From JAYRGC01 sp041908065 (GTDB taxonomy: Bacteria; Pseudomonadota; Alphaproteobacteria; UBA9219): a DNA stretch of 64,000 nt. Position numbers and translations under genes: made by a program. Positions 15,077-23,433 of this stretch are shown here, in pieces; within the stretch, counting starts at the first letter, position 1; every line of letters starts with the position of its first letter. The stretch spans positions 70,652-134,651 of the forward strand of contig JAYRGC010000050.1 in assembly GCA_041908065.1 (NCBI GenBank). The letters run 5' to 3'. The notes under the pieces were generated by a model. That model saw only the letters and a program-made list of their open reading frames with translations, made no database searches and was not told the DNA's origin.

Positions 15077-15901
15077 ATGGCGGCTAGGGAAACCGGTTTT
15101 GGCATGAATCTAAGAATGAGCAGACGGCGGCGGATATACGAAGGCGGGGGCAAGGTTCTTTTCGAAGGGCCGGAATCCGGCACGCTCGTGCAGTATTTCA
15201 AGGACGACGCCACCGCTTTCAACAACAAAAAACGCGGGGTGATAACCGGCAAAGGCGTCTTGAACAACCGAATTTCCGAATATCTGATGACGCGGTTGGG
15301 GGAAATCGGCGTGCCGACGCATTTCCTACGCCGCATCAACATGCGCGAGCAGTTGATACGGCAGGTCGAGATAATTCCGGTCGAAGTTTCGGTGCACAAC
15401 GTCGCCGCCGGAGAATTCGCCAAACGGCTGGGCATTCCCGAAGGAGCGCAGTTGCCGCGCTCCATCTTCGAGTTCCGCTATAAGAAGAAGGAGCTTGAGA
15501 ATCCCTTGGTGACGGACGAACACATAACCGCTTTCGGCTGGGCCTGCCCGCACGAGATCGACGAGATGGTGTCATTGTCCTTGCGAATAAACGACTATCT
15601 CTCCGGACTGTTCTTTGGCATCGGGGTCAGGCTGGTCGATTTCAGGCTGGAGTTCGGGCGGCTATGGGACAACGACGAGTTGAGGATAGTCTTGGCCGAC
15701 GAATTAAGCCCCGATAACTGCCGGTTATGGGATTTGCAGACCAACGAGAAACTGGACAAGGATCGTTTTCGCCACGATCTCGGCAAGGTGGCCGAAGCAT
15801 ATCAGGAGGTGGCGAGAAGGTTGGGCATTTTGGCGGAGGCCGCGCCTTCTTCCGAACAAGTCGAAAGCAACGTAACCAGCATAGGCGGGAAACATCCATG
15901 A
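15077..15901 (+). CDS. purC: Phosphoribosylaminoimidazole-succinocarboxamide synthase
   Basis: 274 residues from the ATG at 15077, which has GAGGGG five bases upstream; the internal ATGs at 15104 and 15116 would give the shorter start usual in this class. The enzyme joins aspartate to CAIR with ATP to make SAICAR in purine synthesis. Family landmarks include YFKDDATAFN, GVLNNRISEYL, VEVSVHNVAAGEFAKRLG and DFRLEFGR. The usual EGKAK start of the fold reads EGGGK here. The stop overlaps purS as ATGA. Confidence 0.95.
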   Translation: MAARETGFGMNLRMSRRRRIYEGGGKVLFEGPESGTLVQYFKDDATAFNNKKRGVITGKGVLNNRISEYLMTRLGEIGVPTHFLRRINMREQLIRQVEIIPVEVSVHNVAAGEFAKRLGIPEGAQLPRSIFEFRYKKKELENPLVTDEHITAFGWACPHEIDEMVSLSLRINDYLSGLFFGIGVRLVDFRLEFGRLWDNDELRIVLADELSPDNCRLWDLQTNEKLDKDRFRHDLGKVAEAYQEVARRLGILAEAAPSSEQVESNVTSIGGKHP

Positions 15902-16143
15902 AAATTCGGGTCGACATCAATTTGCGCGAGGGAGTTTTGGATCCCCAAGGCAAGGCCGTAGCCCACGCTTTGGGCGGCTTGGGATTCGAAGGGGTGGGCG
16001 AGGTTCGCATCGGCAAGACCGTCGAAATAGAAATAGCGGAATCCGATCCCAAGAAAGCGGCGGATCGCGCCAAGTCCATGGCCGAAAAGCTGCTTGCCAA
16101 CACCGTCATCGAAGATTACCAAGTCAGCGTCGTCTCCTCATAA
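15898..16143 (+). CDS. purS: FGAM synthase subunit PurS
   Basis: 81 residues beginning MKIRVDINLREGVLDPQGKA, the normal length of PurS. PurS bridges PurL and PurQ in the three-part formylglycinamidine ribonucleotide synthase and helps channel ammonia. It overlaps purC by 4 bp. purQ and purL are not adjacent: the next gene is an unrelated lipoprotein, so the operon is interrupted compared with the purC-S-Q-L order of many alphaproteobacteria. Confidence 0.95.
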   Translation: MKIRVDINLREGVLDPQGKAVAHALGGLGFEGVGEVRIGKTVEIEIAESDPKKAADRAKSMAEKLLANTVIEDYQVSVVSS

Positions 16144-16158
16144 ATCCGAGGGCTATCC

Positions 16159-16503
16159 ATGAAAAATCGTCTCTTGCCGTTGCTGGCGGTCTTGGCCTTT
16201 CTTGGCGGGTGCTCGTCGTCGCCCGACGACGAAACGGAAGCCGCGCCGAAGGAAAAACAGATTTTTCCCTACGTCCAGATGTCGCCAATAGCTCCGCCGG
16301 AAAACCTGCGCGAGGAAAAGCAACGCCCGCCGGATCCGCAGCTGAATATCTGGAGGCCGGGCTATTGGGCTTATGACGGATGCGAGTTTTCGTGGGTCGC
16401 GGGCGAGATAATCATGCGCCCGTCGCCGTCGTCTTCGTGGTCGCCCGACAGGTGGGAAAGGCGCAATTATGGCTGGGTGTTCGTTCCCGGGTATTGGCAG
16501 TAA
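16159..16503 (+). CDS. Small lipoprotein with WxPGYW-type repeats
   Basis: 114 residues. It has a lipoprotein signal peptide with lipobox LGGC at residues about 16-19, then an acidic spacer. The C-terminal half holds tryptophan/tyrosine-rich repeats (WRPGYWAYDG, FSWVAGE, SPDRWERRNYGWVFVPGYW) as in the YXWPGHW / WXXGXW repeat envelope proteins. The function of such proteins is not established. The gene overlaps the following YceI gene by 35 bp in another frame. Confidence 0.75.
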   Translation: MKNRLLPLLAVLAFLGGCSSSPDDETEAAPKEKQIFPYVQMSPIAPPENLREEKQRPPDPQLNIWRPGYWAYDGCEFSWVAGEIIMRPSPSSSWSPDRWERRNYGWVFVPGYWQ

Positions 16504-17101
16504 AGCCCGCGTTTTTCTGTCGGGATTGTTTTTGGCGGCTCTTTTGTCCGCCGCTCCGGCGCAGGCTGAAACGGCGAAGCATTATGTGCCGCCGCAGCGT
16601 TTCAACGCTTCTTTCCAAGTCATGGAGCTTGGGCTGTCGAACGTCTTCGGCCTGTTCCGCTCCGCCACCTCCAGCTTTGAATTCGACGAGCAGGCGAAGA
16701 CGATCAGCCGCCTGAAAATGGCGATCGACGCCGGAGGCGTGGTTACCGCGCAAGGCGGCGCGGACAGGGATTTCGACGCCCTGTTCGGCAAGGGGCTGCA
16801 TCCCGAGATAACCTTCGTTTCCTTGGCCGGAGCCGATTTATCCGGCGGCAAGGCGGAAGTTTCGGGAACTTTGACAGTGCAGGGAGCAAGCAAACCCGCC
16901 ACGTTCGAAATCAAATTGAACCGCGTCAAAGAATCGCCGGATGGCGGCAACGTCTGGCGCGGCGCGGATCGCGCGGTCGGCATTTCGATGCGCGGGATAT
17001 TCAAGCGTTCCGACTTCGGCGTGGGTGCCGCCCCGGACACCGAGGCGCGGTTCGGCGACGAGGTGACGTTGCTGCTGGAAATGCAGGCGATACGGCAATA
17101 A
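16469..17101 (+). CDS. YceI-family periplasmic lipid-binding-like protein
   Basis: 210 residues. A signal peptide around residues 14-33 ends in APAQA. The mature part is a YceI barrel of expected length, with the typical FEFDEQAKTISRLKMAIDAG, FPEITF-like HPEITFVS, and GTLTVQGASKPATFEIKL. YceI proteins bind isoprenoid or other hydrophobic ligands in the periplasm. The ATG lies 35 bp inside the lipoprotein gene with AAGG seven bases before it. Confidence 0.88.
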   Translation: MAGCSFPGIGSKARVFLSGLFLAALLSAAPAQAETAKHYVPPQRFNASFQVMELGLSNVFGLFRSATSSFEFDEQAKTISRLKMAIDAGGVVTAQGGADRDFDALFGKGLHPEITFVSLAGADLSGGKAEVSGTLTVQGASKPATFEIKLNRVKESPDGGNVWRGADRAVGISMRGIFKRSDFGVGAAPDTEARFGDEVTLLLEMQAIRQ

Positions 17102-17122
17102 CGGATTTGCAGACGGATCCTG

Positions 17123-17962
17123 ATGGCAAAAATATCCCTGACCGTGGATCTGGAGGATCCTTCCGGCGAATATTCGCCTACGGGACGCTATGTCGATATT
17201 ACAAAGCGGCTGTTGGATATTTTGGACGAAAACGGGCGTAAGGCCACTTTCTTCACGGTAGGCCGCTTGGCTAAGGCCGCGCCTAAACTCGTTAGCAAAA
17301 TAGCCGGACGCGAACATGAAATAGCCTACCACTCCCATTCCCATTTGGCTTTGGGGCGCGACAATCAGGCGGATTTTCGCGAAAATTCCCGCGCCGATAA
17401 AATGCTGCTGGAAGATTTATCGGGAAAATCAGTTTCCGGATTTCGCGCCCCGTTTTTCTCCCTGAAGCCGGAGGCGGTCTGGGCGTCCGACGTATTGGCG
17501 GAATTGGGGTTCGCGTACTCTTCAAGTGTAAAACCATCTGGCACATCGTTGTTCGGGTTCAAAGACGCGCCGCCGACGCCGTTCCGGTGGCCGAGCGGCT
17601 TGATCGAGTTTCCGCTTCCTACGGCTGGCGGCGGCGGATTCCGCTTTCCATTTCTCGGCGGAATATACCTTTATTGCTTGCCTTTTTTTGCCGTAAGAAG
17701 GCTGATTGACGGTCAACGCCCGCAGCAGGTTTTGTGGACGTACCTCCACCCCTACGATTTCGACGCGGAGGGAGGATTTTTCCCAATAGCGGATACGTCC
17801 CTGCCCGCCCAATTATTGCTGTGGCTGGCGCGCAAACGCGCTTTGACGCAGTTGCGAAACGTGATGGACGCGGGAGAGCCAGCCCCCACGCTGGGAGAAG
17901 TAGCGGCGAAACAAAAATGGGCGGAAAACCTGCCTGTTTTCTACTGTAGTCATTCCGCATAA
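17123..17962 (+). CDS. Polysaccharide deacetylase family protein
   Basis: 279 residues with a NodB homology domain. TVDLED carries the catalytic/metal aspartates, HSHSH the two metal histidines, and SGFRAPFFSL motif 3. The tail includes WTYLHPYDFD, a layout seen in deacetylases of exopolysaccharide loci. It removes N-acetyl groups from a surface polysaccharide or peptidoglycan, most likely in the cytoplasm since no signal peptide is visible. The gene follows the YceI gene by 21 bp. Confidence 0.85.
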   Translation: MAKISLTVDLEDPSGEYSPTGRYVDITKRLLDILDENGRKATFFTVGRLAKAAPKLVSKIAGREHEIAYHSHSHLALGRDNQADFRENSRADKMLLEDLSGKSVSGFRAPFFSLKPEAVWASDVLAELGFAYSSSVKPSGTSLFGFKDAPPTPFRWPSGLIEFPLPTAGGGGFRFPFLGGIYLYCLPFFAVRRLIDGQRPQQVLWTYLHPYDFDAEGGFFPIADTSLPAQLLLWLARKRALTQLRNVMDAGEPAPTLGEVAAKQKWAENLPVFYCSHSA

Positions 17963-17969
17963 TTTCAGT

Positions 17970-18166
17970 CATTTGCGAAATTACGGCCAAAGGCCGCATG
18001 GCGACGTCATTGCGAGCCGCCACGCTTTGGTTTGGACAGCGTTAACGCTGTCGGGCGGCGAAGCAATCCAGAGTCACAGGCGCAACGGCACTGGATTGCT
18101 TCGCGTCGCAAGAGCGACGCTCGCAATGACGTCGCCATGCGGCCTTTGGCCGTAATTTCACAAATG
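17970..18166. repeat. MITE-like repeat with 48-bp terminal inverted repeats
   Basis: A 197-bp element between the deacetylase and chemoreceptor genes. Positions 17970-18017 (CATTTGCGAAATTACGGCCA at the outer end) and 18119-18166 are inverted copies with one mismatch. The centre contains the same gcaatccag ... ctggattgcttcg core as the other elements, here with cgtcgcaagagcgacg in the right arm. It is non-coding; a long hairpin could form. Confidence 0.85.
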
Positions 18167-18214
18167 TCGGAAATTGCTATCATCCGAAACAGGTGGACAA
18201 TGCCGTCCGGCGCA

Positions 18215-19894
18215 TCAGGAAGCGCGTTTGAACTCGTCGTAATCGACCGCGATGCTATGCAGGCACTTCAAAACGGCATGCGAAGCCACGTCCATTTTCA
18301 CGAACGCCGCCATTGCCGCCTTGTGATCACCGACGGCCACGGCCTTAACGGCCTCTAACGCCAAACTATGCACATCATGATGGCTTTGCACCAGTTCAGG
18401 ATAACACGGCGCGTCTCCGTACGACTTTCCTTCGTCGGAATTCAGCCATCCGCCAAGCTTGCATCTTTCGTCGTCGGACGCCCACGCTTCGTCCGGCGGA
18501 GCGTGTCCTGCGAGTATATCCACGGCCTTCTTTTTCCATTCCACGTGCGCGGCTTGCGCGACGAACAAAGCCTTGTGATTGACTTTGCGATCCGCGAACA
18601 TTTCCAGAAACTCGCCCATATTCAGATCGACATTGTTCACTGCGGACGAAGATTGATGGATGTCAACGGTAGCGGTGCCTATCTGTTGCTCTATATCGTT
18701 GACGGAAACTGATAATTCTTCCGACACGCGCTGTTGCTCAACCACCATCTCGGCAATAGCGGTTATTTCCGAAGACGCTATAGCGACGCCGCGCGCCACG
18801 CCATCCATCCGCCCTCTTGCCAAAGCAGCAGCCTCGCGGCAACGTATCGCCGTCTCCGATCCTTCCGCCATTATGGCAGTGACAGCCTCCATTTCTTCTT
18901 GCAGCTTGGCGATTTTGCCGTGAATGTCTTGCGCGGCTGTGGCGGTTTGATCCGATAATCCCTTGACTTCGCCAGCCACCACTGCGAAACCGCGTCCGGC
19001 TTCGCCAGCCCGCGCCGCTTCTATCGTGGCGTTCAAGGCCAAAAGGTTGGTTTGTCCGGCGATGGATTCGATCGCGCTTACGATTTCCTCGATGGCGGAG
19101 AAAGCCAAAGAAAGCTCCTGAACCTTGCCGGAGGCGTTTTCCACCGTACGCCCCAGATTTTCCATCTCCACCACCGCCTTGGAAACGGCTTCCGTTCCCT
19201 CAACGGAATTCGTTCTGGATTCCGAGGCGGTTTCCACCGAAACCTTGCAGCGTTCAGAAATGGCCGAAATGTTCGACAACATGCTGTCAGCTGAGGACTT
19301 CATCTTGTGGGATATGGAAGATATGTCCTCGAACCCATTGGTGGCGCGGGCGTTAGCCATGGAAGATTCCGACAAGGCCAACGAAGCCCGCGTCCCGTTT
19401 TCAAGCGAGCTTTTGGTAAAGCGATCCATCGATACGCTATCATCCTTCATCTTGGACTGCGCGGCGTTAAGCGCGCTGCAATATCCCCTTAAATCCCGAT
19501 TCATTCCCTCCAGTCTTATGGTGCGGTTGAACCTGCCTGCCGACGCGGCTTCCAACGCGCCGCGAGACTCGCGGGCAAACGCTTCGATTTTGTCCAGGCT
19601 GTTGTTTATTCCCAGCGCGAGGCGGCTTATTTCCCCGCCGTCGTGCAAACCAACTATACGAACGTTCAAATCTCCCGAAGCGACTTCGTGCATAGTTCTA
19701 GCGGTGCGAACTATCTTTCCCTGTCCGGCACTGATGAAAAACATAGATAAGGTCGACAGCGCGAAAATCAGCAGAACCAAGCCGCCTGCCACATATTCTC
19801 CGTCGAATATCAGATAGCCGCCGAGGCAAACAGCCAACAGGACGGAAATGACGACAGAGAACAATGCCTTAGAGAGAGAAGATAAGTTCTTCAT
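18215..19894 (-). CDS. Methyl-accepting chemotaxis protein with CZB domain
   Basis: 559 residues. Two transmembrane helices close together (residues about 10-55) leave almost no periplasmic loop, so sensing is cytosolic. A HAMP region follows. The signalling tip has AGQTNLLALNATIEAARAGE. Residues about 435-555 form a chemoreceptor zinc-binding (CZB) domain with HVEWKKK, CKLGGW and HHDVHSLA; such domains bind zinc and have been tied to sensing hypochlorous acid or zinc. Its start overlaps the end of the PAS protein gene by 26 bp, which suggests the two work together. Confidence 0.9.
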   Translation of the reverse strand: MKNLSSLSKALFSVVISVLLAVCLGGYLIFDGEYVAGGLVLLIFALSTLSMFFISAGQGKIVRTARTMHEVASGDLNVRIVGLHDGGEISRLALGINNSLDKIEAFARESRGALEAASAGRFNRTIRLEGMNRDLRGYCSALNAAQSKMKDDSVSMDRFTKSSLENGTRASLALSESSMANARATNGFEDISSISHKMKSSADSMLSNISAISERCKVSVETASESRTNSVEGTEAVSKAVVEMENLGRTVENASGKVQELSLAFSAIEEIVSAIESIAGQTNLLALNATIEAARAGEAGRGFAVVAGEVKGLSDQTATAAQDIHGKIAKLQEEMEAVTAIMAEGSETAIRCREAAALARGRMDGVARGVAIASSEITAIAEMVVEQQRVSEELSVSVNDIEQQIGTATVDIHQSSSAVNNVDLNMGEFLEMFADRKVNHKALFVAQAAHVEWKKKAVDILAGHAPPDEAWASDDERCKLGGWLNSDEGKSYGDAPCYPELVQSHHDVHSLALEAVKAVAVGDHKAAMAAFVKMDVASHAVLKCLHSIAVDYDEFKRAS

Positions 19895-20402
19895 AGGTGC
19901 GGTCCTTGCCGATGTACTTGTTGACCAGAAGCTCTATCGAAGCCTTCATTCCTTCGCGGAAATTGGAATGCTTGGCCTCCTCCTCGCGCATGTCGAAGTA
20001 CACCTTCCGCACGATGTTCACTGCCTCCTGCCTTGGGCAGCGACGGCTGGAATGGTATCCGCAAATGGATCCGTCTGCGGCGAACGTAGGGGTTATATGG
20101 GCAAAAACCCAATAGTGATCGCCGTTTTTGCAGCGGTTAACCACATAGGCAAAAACCTCCTTGCCCGACGATATGGTGTCCCACACGAAGCGGAACGCGC
20201 CGCGCGGCATGTCGGGATGCCGGATAAGGTTGTGCGGCATCCCTATCAATTCGTCTTCGGTGTACCCCGCTATGCGCTGGAACACGTCGTTGGCGTAAGT
20301 TATGCGTCCTTTGGTATCGGTTTTGCTGACGATTATCTCATCGATGAGCAAATGCCGCTCGACGCCGGTAAGCGTCACCTTGTTCTTAGTTTCGGTTTTC
20401 AT
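19869..20402 (-). CDS. PAS-domain sensor protein (Aer-like), partner of the CZB chemoreceptor
   Basis: 177 residues from the ATG at 20402, fixed by GGAGGAACA before it. One PAS domain shows the aerotaxis-receptor pattern: DTKGRITYANDVFQRIAGY, LIRHPDMPRGAFRFVW, and KNGDHYWVFAHITP. A helical C-terminus (VRKVYFDMREEEAKHSNFREG) follows, with no signalling module of its own. In Aer the same PAS binds FAD; here it is a separate polypeptide overlapping the MCP gene, a likely split redox receptor. The FAD link is inference. Confidence 0.85.
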   Translation of the reverse strand: MKTETKNKVTLTGVERHLLIDEIIVSKTDTKGRITYANDVFQRIAGYTEDELIGMPHNLIRHPDMPRGAFRFVWDTISSGKEVFAYVVNRCKNGDHYWVFAHITPTFAADGSICGYHSSRRCPRQEAVNIVRKVYFDMREEEAKHSNFREGMKASIELLVNKYIGKDRTYEELIFSL

Positions 20403-20455
20403 TGTTCCTCCGGCAGGACTGCCAGATTGAGACGTGGGGAGAGGAGCGCATTCTA

Positions 20456-21238
20456 TCAGCGATTCGCCACAAGGCAAACCACCGATAACATGGTTCCGGT
20501 GCGGCTTTCCCCCGACAGGCATTGGCGGCGATAGCTGAAGAACCTCTCGTTATCGGAATAAGTATCGGCGATTGATGGGGATACCGCGCCCACGCCCGCC
20601 CGCCGCAACCGAGCTTCAACATATCCGGCCAAATCGAACATATGATGCCCTTCTCGCGCCGATGGCGCGAAAAAACCCGCATTGGCGGGGTTCTCTGCGA
20701 TAAACTGGGCGGGAAATTCGGCTCCTACTTCGTAGTTTTCCCGCCAGATGCAGGGGCCGACGGCGGCTGCGATGTTCTCGCGCCTCCCGCCCAGCCTTTC
20801 CATCGCGGCTATGGCGTTTTCCAGAACCCCGCCCACAGCTCCGCGCCATCCGGCGTGCGCCGCGCCGATAACGCCAGCTTGTTCGTCAACCATCAGAACC
20901 GGAGCGCAATCCGCCGTCAACACTCCCAAAGCCACACCTAGTTCCTTTGTCGCCAAAGCGTCGGCGCGAGGACGGTTTTCGTTCGTCCATGCTTCTGTGA
21001 CCTCTACCGCGTCGCTCGAGTGTATCTGGTAGCAGCTCAACAGCTTGTCGGGATCGACACCCATGTCGGCGGCGACGCGGCGGCGGTTTTCGGCCACGGC
21101 TTGGGGATCGTCCGCGCTCGACACGCCGCAGTTCAACGACGCGTACGCGCCCTTGCTGACGCCGCCGGAGCGAAGAAAGAAGCCGTGGCTTATCGACGGT
21201 TTCAACGACAAAATTTCCGATTTCAGGCTTTTGACCAT
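20456..21238 (-). CDS. pgeF: Peptidoglycan editing factor PgeF (YfiH/DUF152)
   Basis: 260 residues, normal for the family. The metal/catalytic triad is visible in CYQIHSSD (His), VLTADCAPVLM (Cys) and GAAHAGWRGAV (His). These purine-nucleoside-phosphorylase-like laccase-domain proteins remove wrongly incorporated serine from peptidoglycan precursors in E. coli. It follows recG by 16 bp in the same direction, so the two are probably cotranscribed. Confidence 0.93.
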   Translation of the reverse strand: MVKSLKSEILSLKPSISHGFFLRSGGVSKGAYASLNCGVSSADDPQAVAENRRRVAADMGVDPDKLLSCYQIHSSDAVEVTEAWTNENRPRADALATKELGVALGVLTADCAPVLMVDEQAGVIGAAHAGWRGAVGGVLENAIAAMERLGGRRENIAAAVGPCIWRENYEVGAEFPAQFIAENPANAGFFAPSAREGHHMFDLAGYVEARLRRAGVGAVSPSIADTYSDNERFFSYRRQCLSGESRTGTMLSVVCLVANR

Positions 21239-21254
21239 GCCAGATTCCCCGCCG

Positions 21255-23345
21255 TTACGACCTGAACAATCCTACCGCAGCGTCTTTCTCGAACAAGTAC
21301 ATAAGCAGGCGCAAGGCTTGGCTGCGTTCTCCGGCCAGTTCGGGGTCGCGGGCTAAAATGGCCTCGGCGTCGGTCCGCGCCATGTCCAAAAGTCCGGAAT
21401 CGCATATGGGGCCTGAAAGGCGGAACAAGGGCAATCCGCTTTGCCGCGTCCCCAACAGCTCGCCAGGGCCGCGCAAGCGTAGATCTTCCTCGGCGATGCG
21501 GAAGCCGTCTTCGGTGTCGCGCAGCATCTTCAACCGCGCCTTGGCGGTGGAGTTGAGCGGGGCCTGATATAAAAGCACGCAAGCCGAATTGCTCCCGCCG
21601 CGTCCGACCCGTCCCCGCAATTGATGCAACTGCGCCAAGCCGAAGCGTTCGGAATGCTCGATTATCATCAGCGTGGCCGTCGGCACGTCCACCCCCACCT
21701 CGATGACCGTGGTGGCCACCAGAACGCGGATTTTGCCCGCGCAGAAATCCGCCATAGCCTTGTCCTTGGCCTCGGAGGCCATGCGGCCATGCACCAAGCC
21801 CACCGATTGTTCCCCCAGCCGTTCCGCCAGTATTTCCGCGCGTTGCGTAGCGGCCTTAAGGTCGCTTTTCTCCGATTCCTCGATCAGCGGACAAACCCAA
21901 TACGCCTGTTCGCCCTGCCCCAATTTGCGCTTGAGGCTGGCGATGACTTCCTCCACGCGATCGGCGTTGATGACGCGGGTGTCTATGGGCTTGCGGCCTG
22001 CGGGCTTTTCGTCCATGCGCGACACGTCCATGTCGCCGTAGGCGGTTAGCGTCAACGTGCGCGGGATGGGCGTGGCGGTCATCACCAGCGAATTGACGCC
22101 CCGCCCCTTGTCCGCCATTTGCATTCTTTGCTGGACTCCGAAGCGATGCTGTTCGTCGACCACGACCAGCCCCAAATTGCGGAAATTGACGCCGTCCTGA
22201 AACAAGGCGTGCGTGCCGACGACCAGTCCAAGGCCGCCGTCGGCCAAGGATTCCAGCGTCGCCTTGCGCTCGCCGTTGCCGCGCGCGCCCCGTCCTGTCA
22301 ACAGTCCGACTTTCACCCCCAGCGGACGGAGGATCTCCGACACGCGATCGTAGTGCTGCCGCGCCAATATCTCCGTAGGGGCCAATAGCGCGGCCTGCAT
22401 CCCCGCGTCCGCCGCTTGCAGCATCGCGGCCACCGCCACTACCGTCTTGCCCGCGCCCACGTCACCCTGCAAAAGCCGCAACATGCGCTTGGGCGAGGCC
22501 ATGTCGGCGGAGATCTCGGCGATGGCGCGGCGTTGCGCTCCGGTGAACATAAAGGGCAATACGGATTCCAATTTGGCCGCCAGCTTGCCGCCCTTGGGTA
22601 TGGACACTCCGCCTATGGAGCGGTTGTGGAGGCGAATAACCAAGAGGGCGAGCTGATCCGCCAAAAGTTCGTCGTAGGCCAGACGGCGGCGAGCCGCATC
22701 AGCCTGTCCGCTTTTCTCCGCCGCCGAGGGGTCGTGCGCCGTCACGACCGCCGTTTTCCAGTCCGGCCAGCCCTCCCGCCGCATAAGATGGGGATCGTGC
22801 CATTCCGGCAATGCAGGCAGCCGCTTTATAGCCTCGGCCACCGTTCGCCGCAGCATCCGGTTGCTCAGCCCTTCGGTAAGGGGATATATCGGCTCCAACG
22901 GCGGGATCTCGGCTATCCGCTCGGCGGGAACGGCGTAATCGGGATGGTTCATGCTCCATCCGCCCTGATAGCGTTCCAGAAAACCGCTGATCGCCACCTT
23001 CTCTCCGGCTGGGTATAGCTTGCCGAGATAGCCGTCGTCCCTGACGTTGAAGTAATTGATGTAAAGCTGATCGGTGTCGTCGTAGCCGACGATGCGATAA
23101 GGCAGGCCGCGGCGGCGCGGCGCGGCGTGTTCGGCGATGGTGACGCTCAAAGTGGCGACGCGATCCCTGTCGGCGTATTTCAGTTGCGGGCGATAGCGGC
23201 GATCCGTTATTCCGGCTGGCAAGTGCCACAGCAGATCCACGACCTTGTTGCCGCACAGGCGGCCATAAAGCCCCGCCAGACGCGCCCCCACCCCGCGCAA
23301 CGAGGCGAGGTCGGCGAACAGCGGAAAAAGTATCTGCGGGCGCAT
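21255..23345 (-). CDS. recG: ATP-dependent DNA helicase RecG
   Basis: 696 residues. The N-terminal wedge/OB domain is followed by a superfamily 2 helicase core: LQGDVGAGKTVVA (Walker A), VVVDEQHRFGVQQR (DEQH box), MTATPIPRTL (motif III), ATTVIEVGVDVP and QLRGRVGRG (motifs V, VI). The C-terminal ends as expected. It regresses stalled forks and branch-migrates Holliday junctions. It stands upstream of pgeF and divergent from the propeller gene. Confidence 0.97.
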   Translation of the reverse strand: MRPQILFPLFADLASLRGVGARLAGLYGRLCGNKVVDLLWHLPAGITDRRYRPQLKYADRDRVATLSVTIAEHAAPRRRGLPYRIVGYDDTDQLYINYFNVRDDGYLGKLYPAGEKVAISGFLERYQGGWSMNHPDYAVPAERIAEIPPLEPIYPLTEGLSNRMLRRTVAEAIKRLPALPEWHDPHLMRREGWPDWKTAVVTAHDPSAAEKSGQADAARRRLAYDELLADQLALLVIRLHNRSIGGVSIPKGGKLAAKLESVLPFMFTGAQRRAIAEISADMASPKRMLRLLQGDVGAGKTVVAVAAMLQAADAGMQAALLAPTEILARQHYDRVSEILRPLGVKVGLLTGRGARGNGERKATLESLADGGLGLVVGTHALFQDGVNFRNLGLVVVDEQHRFGVQQRMQMADKGRGVNSLVMTATPIPRTLTLTAYGDMDVSRMDEKPAGRKPIDTRVINADRVEEVIASLKRKLGQGEQAYWVCPLIEESEKSDLKAATQRAEILAERLGEQSVGLVHGRMASEAKDKAMADFCAGKIRVLVATTVIEVGVDVPTATLMIIEHSERFGLAQLHQLRGRVGRGGSNSACVLLYQAPLNSTAKARLKMLRDTEDGFRIAEEDLRLRGPGELLGTRQSGLPLFRLSGPICDSGLLDMARTDAEAILARDPELAGERSQALRLLMYLFEKDAAVGLFRS

Positions 23346-23433
23346 ATCGGTCGAACGGTTATGTTGCGGGGCATTGGTCTATGCCTTTTATACGCTATTA
23401 TGCCTCGCGCAAAACGAACGGAGAAACAAGAAA

